DNA from: CAVOBC01 sp963693635
Lineage (GTDB): Bacteria > Pseudomonadota > Gammaproteobacteria > Pseudomonadales > Azotimanducaceae
Direction of reading: 5' to 3'
NCBI GenBank assembly: GCA_963693635.1
Contig: CAVOBC010000012.1
Location: 1 to 27,442 of the forward strand
DNA: 27,442 nucleotides
Position numbers and translations under genes: made by a program. The notes under the pieces are model-generated. The model was given only the letters and a program-made list of their open reading frames with translations. It ran no database searches and was not told where the DNA came from. This document shows positions 16,113-23,924 of this stretch, piece by piece (positions within the stretch are counted from its first letter, which is position 1; each line of letters begins with the position of its first letter).

Positions 16113-16790
16113 ATGGTGGAACTTTACGAAGCGATGAGCAGCTTGCGGGCTGTGCGTCGGCTCAAACCAGACCCCGTTCCTAACGATGTGCTGGACCGGG
16201 TCCTGCAGGCCGCGGCGTGGGCACCGACCGGCGGCAACGTTCAGCCCTTCAGGATTGTAACGGTCAAGGATCGCTCCAAGCTCACGGTCATTGCAGACTG
16301 GTATCAAGAGGAGTGGATAAGGTACATAGCGCCCGGACGGGCACGCTTGCCGAACCTGCCGCAGCCTGCCCGCGGCGCGTCAGAGCGAACGATTAAAGCC
16401 GGCGATTACCTCGCGCGTCACCTCGGCTCCGTGCCCGCTTTGTTGGTCTTTTGCTTCAACGCCGACAACATGGCTATCACTGATGCAGACCTCGACAGGC
16501 CGTCAGTGGTCGGCGGGGGATCGGTCTATACGGCGGTGCAAAATGTGATGCTGGCCTGCCGCGCCGAGGGACTGGGCTGCGTGCTGACAACACTGCTTTG
16601 CTTCAAGGAACCCGAGGTCAAAGAACTGCTCGGCATACCGCCCGAGTGGGGCACGTGCGCGCACATTCCAATTGGCTATCCCGTGCTAAAGGGCCACGGT
16701 CCGATCAGTCGACGACCGGTCGAAAAGCTGACCTATCTTGACGCGTGGGGGGCACCCTACCTGCCGTTGAAGCCATCAACGGACCCATGA
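16113..16790 (+). CDS. Nitroreductase family protein (FMN-dependent)
   Basis: A 225-residue flavoprotein of the nitroreductase family, which uses NAD(P)H and FMN to reduce nitro compounds, quinones or flavin-like substrates. The N-terminal SSLRAVRRLKPDPVP carries the FMN-phosphate Arg pair. AAWAPTGGNVQPFRIV (about 33-48) is the flavin-binding loop, and AVQNVMLACRAEGLGC (about 141-156), then GIPPEWG and PIGYP, are typical of the C-terminal half. The middle (YIAPGRARLPNLPQPARG) is variable between members and determines substrate. The ATG lies close after the terminator-like hairpin. The exact substrate is unknown. Confidence 0.9.
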   Translation: MVELYEAMSSLRAVRRLKPDPVPNDVLDRVLQAAAWAPTGGNVQPFRIVTVKDRSKLTVIADWYQEEWIRYIAPGRARLPNLPQPARGASERTIKAGDYLARHLGSVPALLVFCFNADNMAITDADLDRPSVVGGGSVYTAVQNVMLACRAEGLGCVLTTLLCFKEPEVKELLGIPPEWGTCAHIPIGYPVLKGHGPISRRPVEKLTYLDAWGAPYLPLKPSTDP

Positions 16791-17109
16791 TTGTTCTATG
16801 AGTTATTTGACGGCCCTCTCGTGAATTTCCGGCATCTATCGGTCAGGACCTAACCGCCCCTTCAGCCGAAACGAACCAGCTCGTTACAAAAAGAAAACAC
16901 CCACCTCGCCTCCTCCTCGCCTCCTCCTCGCTCCCCTCCTCCTCCTCCCCTCCTCCCCTTCCCCTCCTCACATAGTTTCTGGAGCGATCGCGTCTGGATG
17001 GGCGGGATAACCCAGATCAAAGCCCAAGCACCCTCGGCTGCTGTCGTCAGCGGTTGCCGCGAGCCCGGACACAGCGTATGAATGTCTACATACCCTCGGG
17101 AGACAACCC
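16791..17109. other. Intergenic region with low-complexity tract
   Basis: The 319 bp between nitroreductase and amidohydrolase. Apart from the polypyrimidine tract entered separately and the GGGAG ribosome-binding site of the amidohydrolase (about 17098-17102), no gene, RNA or clear promoter is seen. Confidence 0.4.
16902..16969. repeat. CTC/CCT-rich polypyrimidine tract, potential G-quadruplex on the minus strand
   Basis: The + strand is almost entirely C and T from 16902 to 16969; 16931-16969 is pure pyrimidine (39 bases). It is a degenerate repeat of CTC/CCTC units. The minus strand has four runs of four G (16933-16936, 16947-16950, 16955-16958, 16961-16964), enough for a four-layer G-quadruplex with short loops. 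It could also form triplex DNA. Its role before the amidohydrolase gene is unknown. Confidence 0.75.
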
Positions 17110-18288
17110 ATGAGCCTCTTTGCTGACCACGCTGTCATCGACGTCGACACCCACGTGACCGAACCCGCAGATCTCTGGACCTCACGCCTGCCTGAAAAGT
17201 GGCACGAACGGGCACCGCACATCGAACGGATGTCTGGACGTGACTTTTGGGTTATTGACGGCAAGCGCTCGCTGGCGCCAGGACTCGTCTCCATTGCCGG
17301 CTACGACGGACGACCGCCGAATGAGTTTCCACCGACCTATGACGATATCGTGCCGGCGGCTTACGACGCAGCGGCGCGGCTCGCGCATATGGATCGCGAA
17401 GGCATCTATGCCCAGGTCTTGTATCCCAATGTCGGGGGTTTTGGCTCGCAGAACTTCCTTCGCATCGACGATGAGGCGCTGAAACTCGCCTGTGTCACGG
17501 CGTACAACGACTTCCTGGTCGACTGGGCAGAGGCGGACTCCGAGCGTTTGCTCCCTGTCTGCGCGCTGCCCTTCTGGGACGTCGGACAGTCTGTGGCCGA
17601 AATCGAGCGCTGCGCGGCCAGAGGACACCGTTCCATCCTGTTCCCCAGTCAACCGCAGGATTTCCGCCAGCCAGAACTCTCCGACACCCACTGGGATCCT
17701 GTCTGGGCATGCGCCCAGGCCACCGGGCTTCCGATCAGCTTTCACATTGGCGGCCAGGCCGCACTTGGGGTGCGCGAAGGTGAATTCGCACCCAAGAACG
17801 GCAACATGACTACCAAGGCCAAGTTTGCGCGCTTCTCATCGCTGGCGTTCATCGGCAACGCCCTGGGCATTTCAGAAATCATCTGTGGCGGCGTCTGCCA
17901 CCGTTTCCCGGATCTCGCATTCGTCTCCGTCGAAAGTGGCGCGGGCTGGATCCCTGGCCTGCTCGAAGCCCTCGACTGGCAATGGCACAATGCCGGCGTC
18001 GCGATCGAACACCCGGAATACGACCTCTTGCCGAGCGAGTATTTCCGTCGCCAGATCTATGCCTGCTTCTGGTTTGAAAAGGACATGATCGCGCGGGCTG
18101 CTGAACTCTACCCGGACAATCTCATGTACGAGACGGACTTTCCCCATCCGACATCGATGTCACCGGGGCCCGCGACCATCGCCGTGCACCCACGCGAGTA
18201 CGCAGAGGTCGCGCTTGGCAAGATGCCCCCAGAGACCATTGGAAAATTGCTGCATGACAACGCCGCGCGAGTCTACGGCGTCACCTAA
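17110..18288 (+). CDS. Amidohydrolase family protein (amidohydrolase 2 / ACMSD-like)
   Basis: A 392-residue metal-dependent TIM-barrel hydrolase or decarboxylase of the amidohydrolase 2 group. The N-terminus AVIDVDTHVTEP holds the Asp-x-His metal pair (Asp13, His15). The barrel His is in ISFHIGG (His212) and the C-terminal Asp in YETDFPHPTSM (Asp343, His346). Members of this group decarboxylate or hydrolyse aromatic and related acids, so a catabolic role is plausible. The start has a GGGAG ribosome-binding site about 8 bp upstream. No signal peptide. The substrate is not predictable. The 212-residue hypothetical gene begins 101 bp downstream. Confidence 0.9.
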   Translation: MSLFADHAVIDVDTHVTEPADLWTSRLPEKWHERAPHIERMSGRDFWVIDGKRSLAPGLVSIAGYDGRPPNEFPPTYDDIVPAAYDAAARLAHMDREGIYAQVLYPNVGGFGSQNFLRIDDEALKLACVTAYNDFLVDWAEADSERLLPVCALPFWDVGQSVAEIERCAARGHRSILFPSQPQDFRQPELSDTHWDPVWACAQATGLPISFHIGGQAALGVREGEFAPKNGNMTTKAKFARFSSLAFIGNALGISEIICGGVCHRFPDLAFVSVESGAGWIPGLLEALDWQWHNAGVAIEHPEYDLLPSEYFRRQIYACFWFEKDMIARAAELYPDNLMYETDFPHPTSMSPGPATIAVHPREYAEVALGKMPPETIGKLLHDNAARVYGVT

Positions 18289-18388
18289 CCGCTGGTTCCT
18301 GTAGTTCCGCCCCGCGGTTTCGGCGAGATTACATCCCCAGCGTAGCGATCCAAAATCATTAGTCGCCGCCCGCTTCGAAGGAGAGGAT

Positions 18389-19027
18389 TTGGCAATCAGG
18401 CCGACGCAACCGACCGCAACCGTCGGTGTCGTCGAACACGGTAACTCGGCGGTACTGGTGACCGTCGATGCCGGCAGCGAGTTACTCGATCGCCGACGTG
18501 TCGACCTCACGAATCCCCCGCTTCCAGCCCACCCGTATCACCACGAGGGATCGTGGGCAGTCGGACGTTACCTCGACACCCCATGGGCGAAGGAGATCTC
18601 CCTGCCCGATGCCGTTTCGCTCATTGAGCGCGTCCATGAGGCCGCTGCCGAAGGTGCGCACGAGATCCTCAACGGACTTGCGATAGAGATCAGTGAACCG
18701 ATCAAGAACATCGCGATTCGTCAATGCCCCGCGCTGCCCCCCACCATCGAAGCGCGGATCGCCGACAACCGTGCGCAGACGTTCGCCGACACTGTCATGT
18801 ACCGGATGGCCCTCGCATCGGCTGCGGAGGCGCGTGCATGGTCCGTGCACTGGTACGACCGCGACAAAGTGTTTGGCGATGCGCAAACAGCGCTGGGCAC
18901 TGACATCAAAGGGTACCTGGCATCGATGGGTCGCGCAGTCGGGCCACCCTGGCAGGCCAAACACAAACTTGCGGCCGCCGCTGCGATCGCGTTTGCGAGG
19001 CACGGCACAACTCCGCAAACGTCATAG
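18389..19027 (+). CDS. Uncharacterised protein with HHEGSW motif (212 residues)
   Basis: I do not recognise a named family. The start is TTG at 18389, supported by a strong AAGGAG ribosome-binding site (about 18378-18383) with 5-base spacing. Features in order: strands VGVVEHGNSAVLVTVD and LLDRRRVDL (about 11-40), HPYHHEGSWAVGRY (about 47-60), a helix SLPDAVSLIERVHEAAAEGA, a strand IKNIAIRQCP, NRAQTFADTVMYR with a long helix, WSVHWYDRDKVF, and PPWQAKHKLAAAAAIAFARHG. The alternation of strands and the late HKLAAAAAIA helix recall RuvC/RNase H-like folds; this is inference. No signal peptide or membrane segment. It runs the same way as the amidohydrolase; partnership is unproven. Confidence 0.75.
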   Translation: MAIRPTQPTATVGVVEHGNSAVLVTVDAGSELLDRRRVDLTNPPLPAHPYHHEGSWAVGRYLDTPWAKEISLPDAVSLIERVHEAAAEGAHEILNGLAIEISEPIKNIAIRQCPALPPTIEARIADNRAQTFADTVMYRMALASAAEARAWSVHWYDRDKVFGDAQTALGTDIKGYLASMGRAVGPPWQAKHKLAAAAAIAFARHGTTPQTS

Positions 19028-19102
19028 TCCGACACCAAGACGAAGTCCGGATTGTAAGCTGCTGACGCCACCTCAATCGCCGAGGCACTCATCACCGGCC
19101 AA

Positions 19103-19702
19103 TCAACGCAAATGCAGACGCGTGCAGAACGGCTTGGCTTCCGCCATCAGCTCGTGGCGCTGGCGAAACAACTCGCGCGCCTCGACGCTCGGCGTTCGGG
19201 AGTCCTCCCAAACGGCGAGGCTGGTGTATCGGGTCAGCAACAACATCTGGCCCATGTCGCCCGCCGCCGTCTCTTCGCGAAAGAGGCCCTGCACTTGCGT
19301 GTCGAAACCTTCTTCGAAGCTCAGCCACGCTCGCTGCGACAAATTCGCTATCAATTCAACGTCACGGTTCCATACCTCGAACCAGCGGAACACATAGATT
19401 CCCTCGGTTGTCCGCTCGCCGTGGTCAGTCGGTCGGACAGTCGGCGTCATCGAGTTGCCATTCAGCAGTGTCAGGCCCGTGGCCGTCAACGCACCGTCGA
19501 TATCAGGGTGACTATCATCAGCGCAGTTGGTGATCACGTAGGCCTCATTGCTCGCAAGCCCGAAGAGCCCGGCGAAAGCGCCATAGTGTGAGACACCATC
19601 GCCCTTGACTGCAGGCATGACCCGTTCATCTATATCAGCCAGCAAATTCTTCAAACTGTTGCTCGAAGGGTCCTTAAGCAGGGAAATGCGGTAGCTGGTC
19701 AT
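19103..19702 (-). CDS. NIPSNAP/EthD-like protein (two ferredoxin-like domains)
   Basis: A 199-residue protein likely made of two dimeric alpha/beta-barrel domains: MTSYRISLLKD...AYVITNCADD (1-65) and GIYVFRWFEVWNRDVELIANLSQRAWLSF...LLLTRYTSLAVWEDSR (about 100-170). The second resembles NIPSNAP or EthD folds, often found beside ring-degrading or oxygenase genes. An AGGAG ribosome-binding site lies upstream of the ATG. It is the last gene of the likely operon with the PhyH-like oxygenase (45 bp apart) and the quinone oxidoreductase. The reaction is unknown, and family assignment is by fold resemblance only. Confidence 0.65.
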   Translation of the reverse strand: MTSYRISLLKDPSSNSLKNLLADIDERVMPAVKGDGVSHYGAFAGLFGLASNEAYVITNCADDSHPDIDGALTATGLTLLNGNSMTPTVRPTDHGERTTEGIYVFRWFEVWNRDVELIANLSQRAWLSFEEGFDTQVQGLFREETAAGDMGQMLLLTRYTSLAVWEDSRTPSVEARELFRQRHELMAEAKPFCTRLHLR

Positions 19703-19747
19703 CGTTAAGTGCTCCTGTTCAACGGCATCACCGGTCAGCGGATGGGA

Positions 19748-20947
19748 TTATCGAACCGCCCCGTGGCGGCCCTCGCCGTCACGCTGCAGGGCTTGCAGCG
19801 TATATCTATCTGACGGTAACGCCCGCGCTGCGTCCGGGTCGAGCGCACCCACGTGGCGGTATTCGCCGTTTGCCATCCTGGCGCGCGCATCCGCGAGCGA
19901 ACCCGCCGGGTCGCCCGCTCGTCCGGTGCCCTGATTGCCGAACCCCTCAACGTTGCCCAGCCCACCGCTCGCCTGAAAGCCCAGTCGCTGCAACAACTTC
20001 GGACTGGCCCGCTCGAGTACTTCGGGGCTGGTCGACAACGTGAAGTTCTCCTGGCTGCGAATCCACGGCTTCATACTCGGCTGCACCATGACATAGCGCC
20101 AGTCATCGCCGCGGTTGATGCTCGTGCCATGCAGCATGCGGCCGTCGAACATGAGGACCGTGCCCGCAGGTGCTTCGACATTGATCGTGGGCGGCAGTTT
20201 GCCCACTGCCTTGCCACTGCCAACCGTCGGTACAAGCCGATGCGAAGTCGGGACGATCAGGGTGCCGTTACGCTCATCGACATCTTCGAGGATGTACATG
20301 GTCGTTACATCCACGGGTGCCTCGGGCGTCTGGAACGGATTGATCGCGCCCTGATCCTGATGCAGCGCCATGGGCATGCAGCCAGGAAACGAGATATTTG
20401 CGGTAAAACTGAAGACACACCAGCCTTTGCGCAGCGTTTCGTCGAGCAAGCGCTCGATCATGGGCCCGCCCTGCACAACCTCCGGGTCGTACTCCAGAAA
20501 GCGGGGAAAGATCTCACCCTTGTTGATGAGACTGCAGATGAGCTGAAACGAGCCGCCGTTATACTCAATGCCCGCCTCGCGCTCGCCTTCAGACTGCTCG
20601 ACCAGGCGCGCGCGTGCTGCCTCGTATTGCGGTTTTGAGAGACCATCCTCAATGAGGCAGAAACCCCACTCGAAGAGATCGTGCCGCAGTCGCTCGAGGT
20701 CCCGCGTCGGCGTCGGCAGGTCGAAGGCCGACCAGTACGCGTGCTTGCGCCCGACGGTCGTGTCGTAGTAATTGCCCTCGCCCCAAACGATCTCGTCGGC
20801 CGCACGAGGCGGGCGCATCCAGGGATTGGCCTCGATAATCGAATCGACCGGCTGCCGACACGCAAGAAAAGACTCGTACGGCCGAAACGCATCCGGCCCC
20901 GACGCTGCGTCGATAGCCTCCGGTGAGAACTCGTCGGGAATCGTCAT
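19748..20947 (-). CDS. Phytanoyl-CoA dioxygenase (PhyH) family oxygenase
   Basis: A 399-residue Fe(II)/2-oxoglutarate dioxygenase of the PhyH type. The iron ligands are His196 and Asp198 in ALHQDQG, and His273 in MLHGTS. Arg284, 11 residues later, would bind 2-oxoglutarate. The family segment AGTVLMFDGRMLHGTS is clear. PhyH enzymes hydroxylate acyl-CoAs and many other substrates. Residues 1-60 (with RPPRAADEIVWGEGNYYD) form an extension not typical of the shortest members, and the tail (GLGNVEGFGNQGTG) is low complexity. The ATG has CCAGG just upstream. It is the middle gene of a probable operon. The substrate is unknown. Confidence 0.9.
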   Translation of the reverse strand: MTIPDEFSPEAIDAASGPDAFRPYESFLACRQPVDSIIEANPWMRPPRAADEIVWGEGNYYDTTVGRKHAYWSAFDLPTPTRDLERLRHDLFEWGFCLIEDGLSKPQYEAARARLVEQSEGEREAGIEYNGGSFQLICSLINKGEIFPRFLEYDPEVVQGGPMIERLLDETLRKGWCVFSFTANISFPGCMPMALHQDQGAINPFQTPEAPVDVTTMYILEDVDERNGTLIVPTSHRLVPTVGSGKAVGKLPPTINVEAPAGTVLMFDGRMLHGTSINRGDDWRYVMVQPSMKPWIRSQENFTLSTSPEVLERASPKLLQRLGFQASGGLGNVEGFGNQGTGRAGDPAGSLADARARMANGEYRHVGALDPDAARALPSDRYTLQALQRDGEGRHGAVR

Positions 20948-21037
20948 CCTGGTTTCCTGTCACTCATATTCGATCGTCCGCAATTCGGTGATCATCATAG
21001 TAATCCCACAAAAGGGGAGGTTCGTTCGCGCCGTCAC

Positions 21038-22009
21038 CTAACGGACCAGTACCAGCTTGCCTGTCACCTTGCCGGCAAGCTGATCTTCAAATGCCCTCAC
21101 GAACTCGCCAGCGGGTCGCTCACTCACTGCCACCGGGACCAGCTTGCCGTCACGAAGCCAGTCGAGCACCGTCAACATGAGTTCGCGATTCCTCTCCGGA
21201 TGAGCCATCGACAAACCACCCCAGTTGACCCCAACGATCGATGCGGTCTTCAGGAGTGGCAGGTTGAGACCGATGCTCGGAATGGCTCCGGCAGCAAAGC
21301 CGATGACGAGGAAGCGACCCCCTTCAGATATCGACCTGAACGCGGTCTCGGAGAGATCACCGCCAACCGGATCGTAGACCACGTCCAGCCCGTCGGGACA
21401 GAGCGCCTTCAATGCTTGCCGCCAGTCCGGCTGGGTGTAGTCGACTACGGCATTGGCGCCGCAGGCGAGCGCAACTGCGCGCTTTTCTTCGCTCGACGCA
21501 CCACCAATAACGCGCTTCGCGCCCATCGACTTTGCAACCGCGATGGCCGCCGTACCCACCCCGCCGGACGCGCCGAGGACAAGCACCGTCTCGCCTGGTT
21601 GCAGTGCCCCACGATCCCTGAACGCGTGGAGCGCGGTCAGGTAATTGCCATACAGGCTTGCTGCAACGGCGTCCTTGATCCCTTCAGGTGTCGCGTAGCA
21701 GGCGTCACTGGTTGCCAGCATGTAGTCGGCGAGCGCCGCGTTACCGGTGCCGAATACCCGATCGCCTGGCTTGAACTGATTCACACCTGCACCCACTGCC
21801 TCGACCACGCCCGCAAATTCACCGTCGGGACAAAACGGCAAGGGAGGCTTGATCTGATACAAGCCCTGGATCATGAGGCCCGTTGCAAAGCCGAGGCCGG
21901 TCGCGGCTACACGGATCAGAACCTCATCTGCACCCGGCACCGGCTGTGGCACCTCTTGCTCAACGAGGCCGCTTGGGGGGCCGTATTGATGACACAAAAC
22001 CGCTCGCAT
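21038..22009 (-). CDS. NADPH:quinone oxidoreductase family protein (zinc-less MDR)
   Basis: A 323-residue medium-chain dehydrogenase/reductase. The start at 22009 (MRAVLCHQYGPPSGLVEQEVP) is chosen over an in-frame upstream ATG because of the AGGAGA ribosome-binding site and because homologues begin with MRAV/MKAV. The NADPH-binding motif VLGASGGVGTAAIAVAKSMGAKRVIG is present, with later YDPVGGD and LAGKVTGKLVL. No catalytic zinc cysteines are seen, so it is the quinone oxidoreductase (QOR) group, reducing quinones or alkenals. It lies 90 bp upstream of the PhyH-like gene and reads the same way, so they probably share a transcript. The upstream leader carries 17-bp tandem repeats. Confidence 0.92.
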   Translation of the reverse strand: MRAVLCHQYGPPSGLVEQEVPQPVPGADEVLIRVAATGLGFATGLMIQGLYQIKPPLPFCPDGEFAGVVEAVGAGVNQFKPGDRVFGTGNAALADYMLATSDACYATPEGIKDAVAASLYGNYLTALHAFRDRGALQPGETVLVLGASGGVGTAAIAVAKSMGAKRVIGGASSEEKRAVALACGANAVVDYTQPDWRQALKALCPDGLDVVYDPVGGDLSETAFRSISEGGRFLVIGFAAGAIPSIGLNLPLLKTASIVGVNWGGLSMAHPERNRELMLTVLDWLRDGKLVPVAVSERPAGEFVRAFEDQLAGKVTGKLVLVR

Positions 22010-22029
22010 CAGCTTTCTCCTCTTCCTAA

Positions 22030-22080
22030 CTCTCAATCTTCCTGGATTCTCAACCTTCCTGGGCTCGCAACCTTCTTGAA
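22030..22080. repeat. Three 17-bp tandem repeats in the quinone oxidoreductase leader
   Basis: Three imperfect 17-bp units (22030-22046, 22047-22063, 22064-22080) share the core TCAACCTTCCTGG (minus strand CCAGGAAGGTTGA). They lie 21 bp before the start codon. A fourth, more degenerate copy may overlap the ribosome-binding site (22013-22029). Function is unknown; possibilities are iterated regulator sites or a slippage-prone leader. Confidence 0.65.
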
Positions 22081-22517
22081 CGCTGATTCACGTGGCGTCA
22101 ACCCCTACTTCGAATGCCGGACGCTCGATCCACGACCTGGATGGCCTGTTACACAAACCGGCGATGGCCGCAACGTCGCATTGAGTGACTTCTTGACGCA
22201 TTATTCCCCGGCCGCACGTTCGAGATCTACAGGTGTCACTCACGAACGTGGTGTCCCGCTTTGGGCGATCGGCATGTTTTGTCTCTGACCATGTTTTGTC
22301 ACGAGGGCGCGAGGACGCCGCGGGTCGAGAACCCGCAAGGACGAGCAACGACGAGGCGCAGCCGATCAGCGGCAAGAAAGGCCAGCGAACAATGTGACGA
22401 ATTAGCCACAGGCAGGACACTGGCCACCAATAGCGTTAACCGGCCCCACGGTTTACCCTTGGCGCGCCACCCGAGAGGGCAAAAACCGATAAAAGAACAA
22501 ATAGAGAGGAACAGACG
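22081..22517. other. Intergenic region between quinone oxidoreductase and GST
   Basis: No convincing gene on either strand. The segment contains a pair of CATGTTTTGTC repeats (separate entry) and a stem GCGGGT/ACCCGC at 22320-22336. The GST gene has a GAGGA ribosome-binding site near 22505-22512. The rest is without recognisable signal. Confidence 0.4.
22273..22300. repeat. Tandem pair of CATGTTTTGTC
   Basis: The 11-mer CATGTTTTGTC occurs at 22273-22283 and 22290-22300, again with a 17-bp period. It could be a remnant of an element end or a binding site. No transposase is next to it. Confidence 0.5.
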
Positions 22518-23132
22518 ATGTTGAAGCTTCACGGCATCAAGATGAGCAATTACTACACGATCGCAAAGCTCGCGTTGATCGAGAAAGGCATCGACTTCGA
22601 GGAAGTTCAGCAGATGCCAGGACGGGACGAGGAATGGCTGACACGCAGCCCTATGGGCAAGGTACCCAGCCTTGAGACCCCGGACGGCTTCATCGCCGAG
22701 ACCATGGCGATCATCGACTATCTCGAAGAGACCCATCCCGACAGCAGCCTGCTCCCCGGCGATGCCTATCAACGTGCCAAAGCGAGGCAGATCGCGCACC
22801 ATGCGATCTACTACATCGACCTCGCCGCACGTCCGGGACTGAACTCGGCTGCCTTCGGCGCACCTGAGGACGAAGCGGTCAACAAACAGGTCGGCAAGGC
22901 GACACCCCGTGGGATCCAATCGCTCGCCCGCATCGCATCGTTCGACCCCTGGGCGGCTGGCAAGGACTTTACGTTAGCGGACATCGTCGTCGCCAACACC
23001 GTGCCCCTGGCGCAAATGGTCTGTCAGAAACTCTGCAACATCGACATCATGTCAGAACTACCGGATCTTGCTGACTACGTCGCGAAGGTGAATGAGCGGC
23101 CTTCATCGCAGCGAGTCGCAGCGGAGAAGTAG
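22518..23132 (+). CDS. Glutathione S-transferase family protein
   Basis: A 204-residue protein with the GST layout. The N-terminal thioredoxin-like domain (1-80) runs MLKLHGIKMSNYYTIAKLALIEKGIDFEEV, with MGKVPSLETPDGFIAETMAIIDYLEE as the glutathione-binding stretch (cis-Pro in VPSLE, then E-T). The C-terminal all-helical domain ends with GKDFTLADIVVANTVPLAQ, the usual N-capping box. The expected Ser/Tyr/Cys catalytic position near residues 9-13 holds SNYY. It could detoxify electrophiles or work in a catabolic pathway; the substrate is unknown. The ATG is preceded by a GAGGA ribosome-binding site. It is convergent with the urease operon across 140 bp. Confidence 0.9.
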   Translation: MLKLHGIKMSNYYTIAKLALIEKGIDFEEVQQMPGRDEEWLTRSPMGKVPSLETPDGFIAETMAIIDYLEETHPDSSLLPGDAYQRAKARQIAHHAIYYIDLAARPGLNSAAFGAPEDEAVNKQVGKATPRGIQSLARIASFDPWAAGKDFTLADIVVANTVPLAQMVCQKLCNIDIMSELPDLADYVAKVNERPSSQRVAAEK

Positions 23133-23272
23133 GCTCGTGCGACCGTGCGTGCTCGCACCTTCCACGCCTCACACACCAGAGGCGCGAGGTGGGTCCTTCC
23201 GAGCGGGGACTCGCCACTCAACCGCAGACGTCGGCGCCCGACAACCTGTGATCGATACTCGCGCACCGGCCT

Positions 23273-23881
23273 TCAGGCCGCCAGCATCCCCTCGTGCTGA
23301 ACGAATTCGAGCACGGAGGAAAGGCCCTCCGCTTTCTTGAGATTGGTGAAGACATACGGTGCGTCGCCACGCATACGTCTCGTGTCAGCATCCATCACCT
23401 CGAGCGATGCACCGACGTAGGGCGCGAGATCCGTCTTGTTGATCACGAGCAGATCGGATCGGGTAATACCCGGACCGCCCTTCCGCGGTATCTTCTCGCC
23501 TGCGGCAACATCAATGACATAGACCGTCAGGTCAACAAGCTCGGGGCTGAAGGTGGCACTGAGATTGTCCCCACCGCTCTCGACAATCACCAAATCGAGT
23601 TGTGGAAATTGACGGGTCAGCGCTTCGATAGCCGCAATGTTCATCGACGCATCCTCCCGGATAGCTGTGTGCGGACAACCGCCAGTTTCCACACCCACAA
23701 TGCGATCTTCAGGCAGCGCCTGATCGCGCAGAAGAATCTGCGCGTCTTCCTGTGTGTAGATGTCATTGGTCACCACCGCTATTTCGTAGCGTGAGCGAAA
23801 CGCTTTGCAGATGGATGCAACGAGCGTGGTCTTGCCAGCCCCGACGGGCCCGCCAATTCCAAGACGCAAGGCATGTTTCAT
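23273..23881 (-). CDS. ureG: Urease accessory GTPase UreG
   Basis: A 202-residue SIMIBI-class GTPase that delivers nickel to urease with UreF and UreE. The P-loop GPVGAGKT is at residues 11-18, the CPH metal-binding motif sits in ETGGCPHTAIREDASMN, and ESGGDNLSATFSPEL, AAGEKIPRKGGPGI and NKTDLAPYVGASL are all present. The start at 23881 (MKHALRLGIGG) is chosen because homologues begin a few residues before the P-loop and an AGAGGA ribosome-binding site precedes it; an in-frame extension upstream is not used. It is the last gene of the operon in this window, 43 bp after ureF. Confidence 0.96.
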   Translation of the reverse strand: MKHALRLGIGGPVGAGKTTLVASICKAFRSRYEIAVVTNDIYTQEDAQILLRDQALPEDRIVGVETGGCPHTAIREDASMNIAAIEALTRQFPQLDLVIVESGGDNLSATFSPELVDLTVYVIDVAAGEKIPRKGGPGITRSDLLVINKTDLAPYVGASLEVMDADTRRMRGDAPYVFTNLKKAEGLSSVLEFVQHEGMLAA

Positions 23882-23924
23882 AGTCCGATTCCTCTGATTT
23901 TCGTCACCTCGTTTCCAGTCACCA

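Noticed and set aside
18693..19397. 234-codon + strand ORF overlapping the 212-residue gene
   Set aside because: Different frame from the supported gene, Arg/Ser/Pro-rich, with no ribosome-binding site; a shadow.
21200..22288. 362-codon ORF antisense to the quinone oxidoreductase
   Set aside because: Opposite a clear MDR gene, with Arg/His-rich composition typical of a shadow frame.
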